64,000 nt of DNA from Brevundimonas bacteroides DSM 4726 (GCF_000701445.1 NZ_JNIX01000009.1:62001-126000), one strand, 5' to 3'. Numbered from the stretch's first letter, positions 36,152 to 46,053 are shown. The notes: generated by a model from the sequence alone, not told the origin. A program made the numbers and translations.

Positions 36152-36526
36152 ATGAAGGGCTCGCGTCGTTCGTTCGCGCTGATCGTCGCCATGGCGATCT
36201 CTGTCGGAACCGTACCGCAGGCGGCGAGAGCCGACATCGAGCAGGCCTTCGGCAATACGCTCGTATCTCACTATCCCGACGGGGGCTGGGTCCGGCACTG
36301 GTTCAATCCGGATGGCAGCTATTCCGCGCGGTTCTCGAGCGGGCGCACGATCACCGGTCGCTGGCGCATCGAGGGCGACCGGGTCTGCCTGAACAACATC
36401 ACCCCCTCGATCATGATGATCTCGCGCTTCTGCTCGCCGATGATCTCCGCGAGCGTCGGAGAGCGGTGGGAATCGCGCGATCCCCTGGGTCGGCGCGTGA
36501 CGAACGTGCTTCAACGAGGGCGCTAG
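36152..36526 (+). CDS. Hypothetical secreted protein
   Basis: 124 residues from ATG 36152 (ribosome site GGGTGGGGG). Signal peptide with cleavage near ARA-DIEQ. The mature part is predicted beta-rich, with GGWVRHWFNPDGSY, ITGRWRIEGDRVCLNN and two cysteines, typical of small envelope or secreted proteins. No family recognised. The 262-base region before it holds no gene that I can find. Convergent with parE. Confidence 0.8.
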   Translation: MKGSRRSFALIVAMAISVGTVPQAARADIEQAFGNTLVSHYPDGGWVRHWFNPDGSYSARFSSGRTITGRWRIEGDRVCLNNITPSIMMISRFCSPMISASVGERWESRDPLGRRVTNVLQRGR

Positions 36527-36533
36527 CGCCGGC

Positions 36534-38603
36534 TCAAACGTCCAGGTCCGCCACCGCGAACCGGGCGTTGTCCTGGATGAAGCGGAAGCGGGCGTCGGCT
36601 TTCTTGCCCATCAGGCGTTCGACCAGGTCCTCGATGTCCTCCTCGGAGGAGGGCAGGGTGACCTTGGCCAGGGTGCGCTTCTTCGGGTCCATGGTGGTCT
36701 CCTTGAGCTGGGAGGCCATCATCTCGCCGAGACCCTTGAACCTGCCGACCTCGACCTTCTTGCCCTTGAACACCGTGGCCATCAGCTCCTCGCGGTGGGC
36801 CTCGTCTCGGGCGTATTCGCTGAGCGGCCCGGCCTGGAGCCGATAGAGCGGCGGCAGCGCCATGAACAGCCGGCCCTGGCGTATCACCTCCGGCATGGAG
36901 CGATAGAAGAAGGTGATCAGCAGCGCCGCGATATGGGCCCCGTCCACGTCGGCGTCGGTCATGATGACGATCCGCTCATAGCGCAGCGCGTCGATGTCGA
37001 AGCGCGGGCCTGGCGTGATGCCCAGCGCTAAGGTCAGGTCGTTGAGCTCGATGTTCTGGCGCAGCTTGTCAGCGGTGGCCGAGGCGACGTTCAGGATCTT
37101 GCCGCGCAGGGGCAGGATGGCCTGGGTCGCGCGGTCGCGGGCCTGCTTGGCCGAGCCGCCGGCCGAGTCGCCTTCGACGATGAACAGCTCGGTGCCCTCT
37201 GCGGACTGGCGCGTGCAGTCCGCCAGCTTGCCGGGCAGGCGCAGCTTCTTGGTCGCGGCGGCGCGCTGGACCTCCTTGTCCTTGCGGCGACGCAGCCGGT
37301 CCTCGGCGCGTTCGATGATGAAGCCGAGCAGGACATTGGCCTGTTTCGGGTTCTCGGTCAGCCAGTGATCGAGCGGGTCGCGGATCAGGGTCTCGACGAT
37401 CTTCTGGCCGTCGGGCGAGGACAGGCGGTCCTTGGTCTGGCCCTGGAACTCGGGATTGCGGATGAAGACGCTGATCAGGGCGCCGGCGTTGGCGATGACG
37501 TCCTCGGCCGTGATCTGGGCGGCGCGTTTCTCGTTGGTCAGCTCGCCATAGGCTTTGAGCCCCTTGACCAGGGCTGCCCGGAAGCCGGCCTCGTGGGTGC
37601 CGCCGTCCGGCGTGGAAACGGTGTTGCAGTAGGACTGGACGAAGCTGTCGGCGTCGCCAAAGCCGATGGGCGACCAGGTCACGGCCCATTCAACGGCCCC
37701 GGCCTCGCCCTTGCGCTCCACGCGGCCGGAGAAGGTCGGGGTGACGGTCTCCATCTCGCCGATGCGTTCGGCCAGGGCGTCGGCCAGGCCGTTGGGGAAA
37801 TGGAAGGTCGCCTCGGTCGGGGTGTGGTCGGTGATGCGCTCGGCCGAGCAGGTCCAGCGGATTTCGACGCCCCGGAAAAGATAGGCCTTGGACCGGGCCA
37901 TGCGGAACAGGCGGGCGGGCTTGAAGGCCGCGCCGACGCCGAAGATCTCGGCGTCCGGGTGGAAGCGGATCAGGGTGCCGCGCTTCTTCGACGGGCCGAC
38001 CTGCTGGATGGGCCCCAAAGGATGTCCCCGGCTGAAGGACTGCTTCCACTCGAACCCGTCGCGCCAGACGGTGACGTCCAGCTCGTCCGACAGGGCGTTG
38101 ACGACCGAGACGCCCACGCCGTGCAGGCCGCCGGAGGTCTCATAGGCCTTGCCCGAGAACTTGCCGCCCGAGTGCAGCACGGTCATCACCACCTCGAGCG
38201 CCGACTTGCCGGGATGTTTGGGGTGGGGGTCGACGGGAATGCCCCGCCCGTCGTCGCGGACGGACAGCACGCCGTCGGCGTCGAGGTCGACGGTGATCAG
38301 CTTGGCGTGCTTGGCCACCGCCTCGTCCATGGCGTTGTCCAGGACTTCGGCGAACAGGTGATGCAGAGCCCGCTCGTCGGTGCCGCCGATGTACATGCCG
38401 GGCCGCTTGCGGACGGGCTCCAGCCCTTCCAGCACCTCGATGGAGGAGGCGGAGTAGCCGCCGGCGGGCGTGGCCGCGGCGTGAGCCGGGGCGGGGGCCG
38501 TCGCCTGGGGCTTCAGGGCCGGTTCGGGCGCAGGGGCGGGGGCCGCAGACTTGTGCGGCTCGGGCATGTCATCGAACAGGGACGGGGCGGAGGCGGAGGG
38601 CAT
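36534..38603 (-). CDS. parE: DNA topoisomerase IV subunit B
   Basis: ATPase subunit that, with ParC, decatenates chromosomes. 689 residues from ATG 38603. GHKL ATPase motifs DNAMDEA and [15 protein letters not shown], the transducer region, and the toprim motifs [11 protein letters not shown] and DADVDGAHI are present. An Ala/Pro-rich N-terminal extension of about 45 residues precedes [21 protein letters not shown]. Its start overlaps the 3' end of the upstream O-antigen-ligase-like gene by 35 bases. Confidence 0.95.
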   Translation of the reverse strand: MPSASAPSLFDDMPEPHKSAAPAPAPEPALKPQATAPAPAHAAATPAGGYSASSIEVLEGLEPVRKRPGMYIGGTDERALHHLFAEVLDNAMDEAVAKHAKLITVDLDADGVLSVRDDGRGIPVDPHPKHPGKSALEVVMTVLHSGGKFSGKAYETSGGLHGVGVSVVNALSDELDVTVWRDGFEWKQSFSRGHPLGPIQQVGPSKKRGTLIRFHPDAEIFGVGAAFKPARLFRMARSKAYLFRGVEIRWTCSAERITDHTPTEATFHFPNGLADALAERIGEMETVTPTFSGRVERKGEAGAVEWAVTWSPIGFGDADSFVQSYCNTVSTPDGGTHEAGFRAALVKGLKAYGELTNEKRAAQITAEDVIANAGALISVFIRNPEFQGQTKDRLSSPDGQKIVETLIRDPLDHWLTENPKQANVLLGFIIERAEDRLRRRKDKEVQRAAATKKLRLPGKLADCTRQSAEGTELFIVEGDSAGGSAKQARDRATQAILPLRGKILNVASATADKLRQNIELNDLTLALGITPGPRFDIDALRYERIVIMTDADVDGAHIAALLITFFYRSMPEVIRQGRLFMALPPLYRLQAGPLSEYARDEAHREELMATVFKGKKVEVGRFKGLGEMMASQLKETTMDPKKRTLAKVTLPSSEEDIEDLVERLMGKKADARFRFIQDNARFAVADLDV

Positions 38604-39915
38604 AGCCTGAGTGTGCGGCGATTCGGGGAGCCGTCTGGTAGGCCCCTGACACCCGCCGGGCAAGGGGCGCGCGCACCGGCTCGGGCTCGGCGGCAAGGGC
38701 GCGGGCGAGGATGGCCAGCAGCAGGGTCCAGGGCAGGTTGGCGTGGCTGAGCAGCACGCTCTCGGACAGGCTGAGCAGCAGGAAGACGGCGAGGTAGCCG
38801 ACGCCCCAGTAGCCTTCGCGCGCGCCCGCGCCGGGGATGCGGACGAGGGTGGCGAGGAATGCCAGCAGGACCACGCCGCCGGTCAGCACGGCGCCCGGCC
38901 AGCCCAACTGGATCAGCAGGTCGATCCAGCCGTTGTGCGCGGACGGTACGGGCCACTGGGTCTCCAGCCGGATGAACTCGGCGGGCACGGAATCGATGCC
39001 CCAGTAGGCGGAGTAGCCAAACCCAGTCCACGGCCGCTCGGCCACATCGCGCATGAGGGCGGCCCAGATGTCGGTCCGGCCGGTCAGCGACGGGTCCTTG
39101 CCCAGCGCGACCAGAACCGTCTCCGGGTCGGTGATGAAGACGTAGCCTCCGACCGCACTCAACACGACGCCGAACCACAGGGCCACAATGGAGAAGGCCG
39201 CGCCGCCCCTCCGCATGGCCCACAGCCCGCCGATGGCTCCGGTCCCCAGGATCAGGCAGAGCAGGGAGGTCTTGGACTGGGTCGCCAGGGTCAGCAGGGT
39301 CGCCACGACCAGGGTGATGGCGGGCAGCAGGCGGCGCGGATCGCCGGACGCCAGGCAGGCGGCGGCGGCCACCGCTCCGGCGGACATGACGAGGCCCATC
39401 TGGTTCTTCTCGTACCAGAGACCGCGCCACAGTCCGGCGTTCTCGGCCTGGTGGATGCCGATGGTCGGATTGACCGCGATCATCACCAGACTGCCCAGCC
39501 CCATGCCGAGCACGCACAGCATCAATAGACGTGGCAGATGCGGCCCCCGGAAGACGATGCCCAGGTAGATGGCGAAGGCCGATGAGATGGCCATGGCGAC
39601 GACCCGCCTCTGGGTCACCTCCGGATCGATCGACCACCATTTGGAGGCGAAGGCGTGCAGCACCAGAACGCCGAGCATGATCCACACCGGCCAGGCCCGG
39701 ATCAGGGCGGGCAGTCGATAGAGGATCAGTCCGGCGATGACGGCATAGACCGGAAGCCACACCAACCGCAGGATCGGCGTCTCCTCCTGCGTTGGCGCGA
39801 ACAACGGCCCGATCAGCGCCTGGGTCAGCATGAAGACAACGAACCCCGCCAGCACCTGCTCCCAGGTGGGAGGTCCGGAATCGACGACCGAAGAGGCGGG
39901 CATGGCGGGGCGCAC
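38569..39915 (-). CDS. O-antigen ligase / polymerase-like membrane protein
   Basis: 448 residues with about ten to twelve hydrophobic segments. The periplasmic loop between later helices contains TGRTDIWAALMRDV and FGYSAYWG, followed by AHNGWIDLLIQLGWPG, all typical of the Wzy/WaaL/ExoQ group. It may polymerise or ligate polysaccharide. ATG 39915 or 39903. Overlaps parE at its 3' end by 35 bases. No other polysaccharide genes are adjacent. Confidence 0.82.
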   Translation of the reverse strand: MRPAMPASSVVDSGPPTWEQVLAGFVVFMLTQALIGPLFAPTQEETPILRLVWLPVYAVIAGLILYRLPALIRAWPVWIMLGVLVLHAFASKWWSIDPEVTQRRVVAMAISSAFAIYLGIVFRGPHLPRLLMLCVLGMGLGSLVMIAVNPTIGIHQAENAGLWRGLWYEKNQMGLVMSAGAVAAAACLASGDPRRLLPAITLVVATLLTLATQSKTSLLCLILGTGAIGGLWAMRRGGAAFSIVALWFGVVLSAVGGYVFITDPETVLVALGKDPSLTGRTDIWAALMRDVAERPWTGFGYSAYWGIDSVPAEFIRLETQWPVPSAHNGWIDLLIQLGWPGAVLTGGVVLLAFLATLVRIPGAGAREGYWGVGYLAVFLLLSLSESVLLSHANLPWTLLLAILARALAAEPEPVRAPLARRVSGAYQTAPRIAAHSGYALRLRPVPVR

Positions 39916-39954
39916 GTCCCACCATGCCTGCCAAATCCTTAACGAACGGCGACC

Positions 39955-40563
39955 CTAGTAACCGAGCGCCGCGACGGACTCGTTGACGCGAGCGAGGACC
40001 GCGTCGTTACCGGCGTAGGCTTGCCGGGTCGCGTTGGTTTCAGCCTGGAGGTACTGACAGCCCGCCTCACTCCAAAGGCCCTCAAGCCGAGTGTTTTGCT
40101 CCGCGTCGTCGCCCGCTTCGCCAGCAAAGCCCGCGCACTGCTCGGCCTTGGAGATGAAACGCGCAAGGCCCTCTTCTCCCATCTCCGGGGTAGCGGCTGC
40201 CGGAGGCGAGTTGGGGACAGCAGCGCCTTCGACGGGTGTCATCGCCCCGTCAATCGCCGCGATAGCCGCGCTGTCGTCGGCATGGGTCTGGCGCAGGGTC
40301 CCGGCGTCCGCCCCGAGGGTTTCACATGCATTCTCGGTCCACGCGGCCATGACCTCTTCGCGCGTGGCGTCCGCGTGCGGGCCACTGGCGCGAGCCTCGT
40401 CGGACCAGGACCGACATTCTCCGGCCCGCGCCACGAAGGCGGTGACATCGTCCGGTAGAGCGGCGTCGCCCTCGGCGTTGGAAGGCTCCGTGGAGCCGCC
40501 GCAAGCGGCGAGCGATCCGGCCATCAGGCCGACCGCGAGAATACGATACAGGTGACGTGACAT
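39955..40563 (-). CDS. Lipoprotein with two internal cysteine-bearing repeats
   Basis: 202 residues from ATG 40563. A signal with lipobox SLAAC precedes two related segments. The first begins FVARAGECRSWSDEA and the second FISKAEQCAGFAGEA. Each has a second cysteine about 30 residues on (ENACETL and EAGCQYL) and an R-Q-x-(H/Y)-A element (TLRQTHADD and ATRQAYAGN). This looks like an internal duplication of about 62 residues. Function unknown; envelope location expected. Confidence 0.8.
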   Translation of the reverse strand: MSRHLYRILAVGLMAGSLAACGGSTEPSNAEGDAALPDDVTAFVARAGECRSWSDEARASGPHADATREEVMAAWTENACETLGADAGTLRQTHADDSAAIAAIDGAMTPVEGAAVPNSPPAAATPEMGEEGLARFISKAEQCAGFAGEAGDDAEQNTRLEGLWSEAGCQYLQAETNATRQAYAGNDAVLARVNESVAALGY

Positions 40564-40665
40564 GTTGCCTCCCCGGCGATCCGCTGCCCCCTGCAACGGA
40601 TGGAACCCTAAGCTAGGCCATAAAGCCGAGGCGGCTCCAGTCGGAAATCGACGGTTTTCGGAAGC

Positions 40666-43002
40666 TCAGACGCGTTCGACGAAGGTATCGATCACCCGCT
40701 TCTCGCCCGCCTTCTCGAACTCGACCGTAAGCTTGTTGCCCTCGACCACGCGCACCGCGCCGTAGCCGAACTTCTGGTGAAACACCCGGTCGCCCTTGGA
40801 CCAGCCGCTGCCTGCGCTCGGGTCGGCGGTGGCGATCAGGCGGCCGTCGCCTTCGATCAGGGTCTGGCGGGCGGGGCGGGCAGCGGGGGCTTTCGACGCC
40901 ACGAACGACTGGGCGCGCTGCCAGCCGGGCGAAGTGTAGCCCGCGCCGAAGGACGGGGCCTCGTCCCAGCGGGACTTGGCCTCCTTCATGCCGGCGGAGG
41001 CCCCGTAGTAGCCGGTGTCTGACTCCGCCTCGACGTGGTCGATGGGCAGTTCGTCGACGAAGCGGCTGGGCAGCTGGCTGGTCCAGCGACCGTAGACGAG
41101 GCGGTTGGCGGCAAACGAGATGCGCGCGTCCTGTTTCGCCCGCGTGACGCCGACGTAGGCGAGGCGGCGTTCCTCCTCCAGGCCCTTTTCGCCCTTCTCG
41201 TCGATGCTGCGCTGGGACGGGAAGACGCCTTCCTCCCAGCCCGGCAGGAAGACGAGCGGGAACTCCAGCCCCTTGGCGCCGTGCAGCGTCATGATCTGAA
41301 CGGCGTCGGAAGACGGCCCGCGATCCAGGTCCATGACGAGCGAGACATGCTCCAGATAGGCCCCCAGCGTCTCGAAGGACTGCATGGCCTGGGTCAGTTC
41401 CTTCAGGTTGTCGAGCCGCGCCGGGCCGGTCGCGCGGTCGGCCTTCTGCATGTCGACGTAGCCGCTCTCCTCCAGCACCGTCTCGGTCAGGAGCCAGTGG
41501 CGCGTGTCGGACGCCAGGGCGCGCCAGCGGTCGAGATCACGCACAAAGGTGGACAGCGACGTGCGGGTGCGGGCCTGAAGCTCGTCCGATGTGATCAGAT
41601 CGCGCACGGCCGCCATGGCGGAGACTCCGCGATGCCTGGCGATCTGCAGAATCTTCTGCACCGAGGTGTCGCCGATCCCGCGCTTGGGCACGTTGACGAT
41701 GCGCTCGAAGGCCAGATCGTCGTCCTCGGACTGGATCAGGCGCAGATAGGCGTGGGCGTCGCGGATCTCGGCGCGTTCGAAGAAGCGCGGCCCGCCGATG
41801 ACGACATAGGGGATGGCGAGCAGCACGAACCGCTCTTCGAAGGCCCGCATCTGAAACGAGGCGCGGACCAGGACGGCCATGTCCTTGTAGGCCATGCCGG
41901 CGCGGCGCGCGGTCTCGATCTCGTCGGCGATCAGGCGGCTTTCGGCCTCGCCGTCCCAGACGCCGCGCACGCGGACCTTGTCGCCGGTCTGATCCTCGGT
42001 CCACAGCGTCTTGCCGAGCCGGTCGCGGTTGGCGGCGATCAAGCCGGAAGCCGCGCCCAGGATATGCCGTGTCGAGCGATAGTTGCGCTCCAGCCGGATG
42101 ACTTTCGCGCCCGGAAAGTCGCGCTCGAACCGCAGGATGTTGTCCACCTCGGCGCCCCGCCAGCCATAGATCGACTGATCGTCGTCGCCGACGCAGCAGA
42201 CGTTGCCGGTCGAGGAGGTCAGCAGCCTCAGCCACAGATACTGGGCGACGTTGGTGTCTTGATACTCGTCGACGAGGATGTAGCGGAACCTCCGACGATA
42301 TTCCTCCGCCAGATCGGCGTGTTGCGACAGGATCGTCAGGTTGTGCAGCAAGAGATCGCCGAAGTCGCAGGCGTTCAGGGTGACCAGCCGCGCCTGGTAG
42401 GCGGCATATAGGCTCTGGCCCTTGCCGTTGGCGAAGTCCTCGCCGGGTGGGAGCTTCTCGGGCGTCCAGCCGCGGTTCTTCCAGTGGTCGATCAGCCCGG
42501 CCAGAGAGCGCGGCGTCCAGCGCTTGGTGTCGATGTTGGCGGCTTCCAGCAGCTGCTTCAGCAGCCGCTCCTGGTCGTCGGTGTCCAGGATGGTGAAGCT
42601 GGATTTCAGCCCGACCAGCTCGGCGTGGCGACGCAGAATCTGGGCGGCGACGGAGTGGAAGGTGCCGAGCCAGCGCAGGCCCTCGGCCGAGGGGCCGATC
42701 AGGTGGGTGATCCGCTCGCGCATCTCGCGCGCGGCCTTGTTGGTGAAGGTGACCACCAGCAGCTCCCACGGACGCGCCCGGCCGGTCGCCAGGATGTGCG
42801 CCAGCCGTGTGGTCAGGACGCGGGTCTTGCCGGTACCCGCGCCGGCCAGGACCAGAACCGGCCCCTCGGTCGCTTCCACGGCCGCGCGCTGCTCCGGATT
42901 GAGACCCGCCAGATAGTCCGGCGTCTCATGCGCCACGCCGCCGGGACCGCGCGAACGGGCCAGGTCGGAGATGCGCGGGGCGGGCATTGGGACGTCGGTC
43001 AA
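40666..43002 (-). CDS. uvrD: ATP-dependent DNA helicase UvrD/PcrA
   Basis: 778 residues, superfamily 1A. Motif I is AGAGTGKT, motif II VDEYQDTN, then GDDDQSIYGWRGA, NYRST and the later MTLHGAKGLEF and VGVTRAK. The C-terminal Tudor-like segment, KFGYGAVRVVEGNKLTVEF, is present. It acts in nucleotide excision and mismatch repair. ATG 43002 or 42987 (MPAPR). Confidence 0.95.
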   Translation of the reverse strand: MTDVPMPAPRISDLARSRGPGGVAHETPDYLAGLNPEQRAAVEATEGPVLVLAGAGTGKTRVLTTRLAHILATGRARPWELLVVTFTNKAAREMRERITHLIGPSAEGLRWLGTFHSVAAQILRRHAELVGLKSSFTILDTDDQERLLKQLLEAANIDTKRWTPRSLAGLIDHWKNRGWTPEKLPPGEDFANGKGQSLYAAYQARLVTLNACDFGDLLLHNLTILSQHADLAEEYRRRFRYILVDEYQDTNVAQYLWLRLLTSSTGNVCCVGDDDQSIYGWRGAEVDNILRFERDFPGAKVIRLERNYRSTRHILGAASGLIAANRDRLGKTLWTEDQTGDKVRVRGVWDGEAESRLIADEIETARRAGMAYKDMAVLVRASFQMRAFEERFVLLAIPYVVIGGPRFFERAEIRDAHAYLRLIQSEDDDLAFERIVNVPKRGIGDTSVQKILQIARHRGVSAMAAVRDLITSDELQARTRTSLSTFVRDLDRWRALASDTRHWLLTETVLEESGYVDMQKADRATGPARLDNLKELTQAMQSFETLGAYLEHVSLVMDLDRGPSSDAVQIMTLHGAKGLEFPLVFLPGWEEGVFPSQRSIDEKGEKGLEEERRLAYVGVTRAKQDARISFAANRLVYGRWTSQLPSRFVDELPIDHVEAESDTGYYGASAGMKEAKSRWDEAPSFGAGYTSPGWQRAQSFVASKAPAARPARQTLIEGDGRLIATADPSAGSGWSKGDRVFHQKFGYGAVRVVEGNKLTVEFEKAGEKRVIDTFVERV

Positions 43003-43148
43003 GCGGGCGGACTCTCGGGCGGCGGAATCGAGAACATAAGGGGCACGGCGACCAAAGTCAGGCGCCGAACAGCGACGCCTGTCGGAACCGCGAAGCGTGA
43101 CCGGTGTTCTTGCCGCACAGGGAGCAATCCTGAGAGGGAGATACAGAC

Positions 43149-43340
43149 ATGGCCGAGAACACCAACTCCGGCGGCGGGAACACGGGCCTGGCCTTCATCG
43201 TCGGCGGCGTGGTCGTCGTGCTGGCGATCATCGCCTACTTCGTCTTCGCGCGCGGCGGCATGACGCCCGAGACCAAGGAGGTCAACGTCGACGTCGACCT
43301 GCCCGAAGTGGCGGCTCCGGCCGTATCGGGCGGGAACTGA
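43149..43340 (+). CDS. Small single-pass membrane protein A
   Basis: 63 residues with a glycine-rich start, one transmembrane segment (GLAFIVGGVVVVLAIIAYFV) and an acidic outer tail that ends VDVDLPEVAAP. Ribosome site GAGAGGGAG. Four bases ahead of protein B, which has the same layout; the two look like a duplicated pair. Function unknown. Confidence 0.78.
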   Translation: MAENTNSGGGNTGLAFIVGGVVVVLAIIAYFVFARGGMTPETKEVNVDVDLPEVAAPAVSGGN

Positions 43341-43343
43341 TCC

Positions 43344-43655
43344 ATGACCGATCCGAACCTGCCCCCGACCGAGCGCGTGGTCGTCGAGCCGCGCCACACC
43401 ACCGTCAACGTCCAGCCTGAGCGCCGTAGTGGCGGCGGAGGCGTGGTGGCCTTCCTGGTGATCGGCCTGCTGGTCGTCGTGGCGATCATCGCCTTCGCCC
43501 TGCTGAACGGGAACCAAAATCCGATCGAGAAGGCGGCGGACACCAACGTCGCCGTCGACGTCGAGCTTCCGGACGTGAACCTGCCCGAGCCGAAGATGCC
43601 GGAGCTTCCTCAGGTGGAGCCGCCCAGCGTGCCGGGACCCGCCCCGGCGGAATGA
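43344..43655 (+). CDS. Small single-pass membrane protein B
   Basis: 103 residues: a cytoplasmic segment rich in Pro/Arg, a hydrophobic helix (GVVAFLVIGLLVVVAIIAF), then VDVELPDVNLPEPKMPELP, which echoes the VDVDLPEV tail of the preceding protein. A strong terminator at 43675 ends the pair. No domain recognised. Confidence 0.78.
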   Translation: MTDPNLPPTERVVVEPRHTTVNVQPERRSGGGGVVAFLVIGLLVVVAIIAFALLNGNQNPIEKAADTNVAVDVELPDVNLPEPKMPELPQVEPPSVPGPAPAE

Positions 43656-43674
43656 TCCGACCGACCTGAATGAC

Positions 43675-43709
43675 AAAGCCCGCCCGGCGCGAACCGGGCG
43701 GGCTTTTTC
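43675..43709 (+). terminator. Intrinsic terminator
   Basis: AAAGCCCGCCCGG, CGCGAA loop and CCGGGCGGGCTTT form a perfect 13-bp stem followed by TTCTT. It ends the pair of small membrane-protein genes and may also insulate the convergent trcR gene. Confidence 0.92.
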
Positions 43710-43728
43710 TTGGCCGTTGGCGAAGGCC

Positions 43729-44394
43729 TTAGCTCCGGTCGCCGAAGACGGACGCGGCCGTCGGCTCTGCGGTGCGGCGCTCGCGCTCCTCCGGCACGAA
43801 TTCGGGCTCGGCGGGCTCTTCGACGATGGCTTCCAGGGCCGGGCCGCCCTTCTTGGCGTCGTCGCGGTTCTTCTTCTCGGCGGCCTTGGAGACCAGATCG
43901 TCCAGCGCCAGCTGGCCGACGAGGCCCAGCGTCACCGGATCGACCGGCTTGATGTTGGCGCTGTTCCAGTGGGTGCGGTTGCGCACGCTCTCGATCGTGG
44001 CCTTGGTGGTGCCCAGGAGCTTGGCGATCTGGGCGTCGGTGACCTCGGGGTGGTTCTTGACGAACCACATGATGGCGTCCGGGCGGTCCTGGCGGCGCGA
44101 GACCGGCGTGTACTTCGGCGCGGGCTTGGACGACTTCAACAGCTCGGCGTGACGGCTGACGATCGCCTTCATGCGGTAGTTCTCGTCGGCCTGAGCCTTG
44201 TCCAGTTCCTCGCGGGCCAGTTGGCCTCCGGTGATGGGATCGACGCCGCGGATGTCGCGCGCCACGTCGCCATCGGCGATGCCGCGCACCTCCAGCGGGT
44301 GCAGGCCGCAGAAGTCGGCGATCTGCTCGAACGTCAGAGAGGTGTTGTCCACCAGCCAGACGGCGGTCGCCTTGGGCATCAGGATGTCGGTCAT
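43729..44394 (-). CDS. trcR: Cell cycle transcriptional regulator TrcR (DUF1013)
   Basis: 221 residues from ATG 44394. The family core MPKATAVWLVDNTSLTF and FCGLHPLEVRGIADG, then PDAIMWFVKNHPEVTD and LGTTKATIESVR, with a helix-turn-helix character. The family is known in Caulobacter as TrcR, a regulator connected with the ctrA cell-cycle network. The C-terminal tail is acidic and disordered. Confidence 0.88.
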   Translation of the reverse strand: MTDILMPKATAVWLVDNTSLTFEQIADFCGLHPLEVRGIADGDVARDIRGVDPITGGQLAREELDKAQADENYRMKAIVSRHAELLKSSKPAPKYTPVSRRQDRPDAIMWFVKNHPEVTDAQIAKLLGTTKATIESVRNRTHWNSANIKPVDPVTLGLVGQLALDDLVSKAAEKKNRDDAKKGGPALEAIVEEPAEPEFVPEERERRTAEPTAASVFGDRS

Positions 44395-44597
44395 GGGCTT
44401 GGGTCCCGGATGAGAGGCCCGGTCGAGCCCGGGCGCTGGATACGACGGCGCCCGACCTTTCGGCCGGGCGCTGATGATCCGGATATAGGCCCATTCGCCT
44501 GAAAAGAAAACTTCGTCGTTACCGGCGATACACAACCTTGGCGGCGGAACGGAAGCTGGGCATCATGGTGGCGGGCAGTTTCTCGAAGGGGTGGGTC

Positions 44598-45167
44598 ATG
44601 CGTTGGGGTCTGGCGGACGTCGCGGCGGCTGTTCTGGTCGGAACCGCTGGCATGGGGGGACAGGCGGCGGCCCAGTCCGGATTTTCAAGCCCGTTCGACA
44701 CGCCTCCGGGCAGCTGGAGCCGGTCGTGCATGGGCGGCATGGTCATGAGCGGCGAGCTGATCGCCAACTGCCAGGACAGCCGGGGCTTCTATCGGCAGGC
44801 CCGGATCAACGTGGCGTCATGCCGGGGCGCCGAGATCATCAATGATAACGGCAATCTGGTCTGCTACCCGCGCGAGGAGCGCAGGGGCGGCTGGGGGCGG
44901 CCGGGCTGGGGGGGCGGGCGTCATCGCATCACCGTCTACGAGCACACCAACTACCAAGGCATCGCGCGAACCTTCGAACAGGCGGTCCCGAACCTTGTTC
45001 CCCTGCGCTTCAACGACGTCATCAGCTCGATGCAGATGACCGGGGCTTGGGAGTTCTGCACCGACGTCGATTTTCGGGGTCGTTGCGAGATCTTTGACCG
45101 CGACGTGTCCAGCGTGGTTCCGCTGGGTCTGAATGACCTGATCTCCTCGTTCCGGCCGGTCCGATGA
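44598..45167 (+). CDS. Secreted CVNH plus beta/gamma-crystallin protein (1)
   Basis: 189 residues from ATG 44598 with GAAGGGGTGGG upstream. Signal peptide ends near QAAAQ. A cyanovirin-N homology (CVNH) domain (GSWSRSCMGGMV to NGNLVCY) is followed by a Gly/Arg linker and two beta/gamma-crystallin motifs with ITVYEHTNYQG and CTDVDFRG. Each motif ends in a calcium-type N/D-D-x-x-S-S sequence, NDVISS and NDLISS. CVNH domains bind mannose-type glycans and crystallin domains bind calcium. First of three; it overlaps the next by 4 bases. Confidence 0.85.
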   Translation: MRWGLADVAAAVLVGTAGMGGQAAAQSGFSSPFDTPPGSWSRSCMGGMVMSGELIANCQDSRGFYRQARINVASCRGAEIINDNGNLVCYPREERRGGWGRPGWGGGRHRITVYEHTNYQGIARTFEQAVPNLVPLRFNDVISSMQMTGAWEFCTDVDFRGRCEIFDRDVSSVVPLGLNDLISSFRPVR

Positions 45168-45928
45168 GCGCGGACAGGGGATCGCCTACAGGGTCGGTTC
45201 GCTTCGGGGGAGCGGGGCGCGTCTGGCGGGCTCTGGCCGCACTTGTGGTGACAGCCTGCGCAACCGGCCTCTTGTGGACGCAAGCGCGTGCTCAGGTCAC
45301 CGATACGCCCGCCGGCACCTACGCCCAGACCTGTTCCTCGGCGTCGGTTCGCGAGGGGCGGCTTTACGCGACCTGCCGCACGATGAGCGGCCAGAGGCGC
45401 TTCACGTCTATTGAACTGGCTCCGTGCGTCGGAAGCGACATCGGCAATGACGATGGCTTGCTGGTCTGCCACGGGCTGCGAGGTCGGATCGAGCAGCCAC
45501 CGCCGTATGTGCCCCCGCCGGTGCTCGACACAGAGGGCCGGGCGATCTTTGGGAACTACACCCTCCGTTCGCCGATCTATCCCGACCCCTACAGAATCCA
45601 AGTCTATCCGGGCGGCTATGTCGCCGCGTCGGATCAGGCGGAGGGGTGTGTCGGATACATGAACCGGGAGCCGGACGTCGAGGTCACCTACACCGCCGGA
45701 CGTGCGCCCCTGATCTTCAGCGTGGCGAGCGACGACGATACAACCCTCGTCATCAACGGACCTGATGGGCGTTGGTACTGCGACGACGACGGTGGCCAGT
45801 ACGGGTTGAACCCGTCATTGCGCTTCGTGCGACCCCAGTCGGGTGTCTATGATGTCTGGGTGGGAACCTACGAACAGGGGCGGCGTCCCACGGCCACGCT
45901 TCACGTCAGCGAGACGGGCTCGCAGTAG
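45164..45928 (+). CDS. Secreted CVNH protein with PPC-like C-terminal domain (2)
   Basis: 254 residues; start ATGA overlap with gene 1. After an N-terminal extension and a hydrophobic signal or anchor (ALAALVVTACATGLLW) comes a CVNH domain (GTYAQTCSSASV to GLLVCHGL). In place of crystallin repeats, the C-terminus has a separate beta domain with FSVASDDDTTLVINGPDG, WYCDDDGGQ and GVYDVWVGTY, which resembles pre-peptidase C-terminal domains. No catalytic domain is attached. Confidence 0.82.
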   Translation: MSADRGSPTGSVRFGGAGRVWRALAALVVTACATGLLWTQARAQVTDTPAGTYAQTCSSASVREGRLYATCRTMSGQRRFTSIELAPCVGSDIGNDDGLLVCHGLRGRIEQPPPYVPPPVLDTEGRAIFGNYTLRSPIYPDPYRIQVYPGGYVAASDQAEGCVGYMNREPDVEVTYTAGRAPLIFSVASDDDTTLVINGPDGRWYCDDDGGQYGLNPSLRFVRPQSGVYDVWVGTYEQGRRPTATLHVSETGSQ

Positions 45929-46053
45929 GCCGATGGTTTGGGAACCTGCGCGTGCAAAAACCTGCTGCGCCCATACAGCTCCGGTTCATGTGAGCCGGTG
46001 AACATTGTCATCCAGGCTGCGTTTGGCAGTTCAGAGCGTTCAGGAGGAATACT

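Noticed and set aside
43017-43070. GAAC-N7-GCAC upstream of uvrD as a LexA box.
   Set aside because: One half deviates from GAAC, and no matching promoter is evident.
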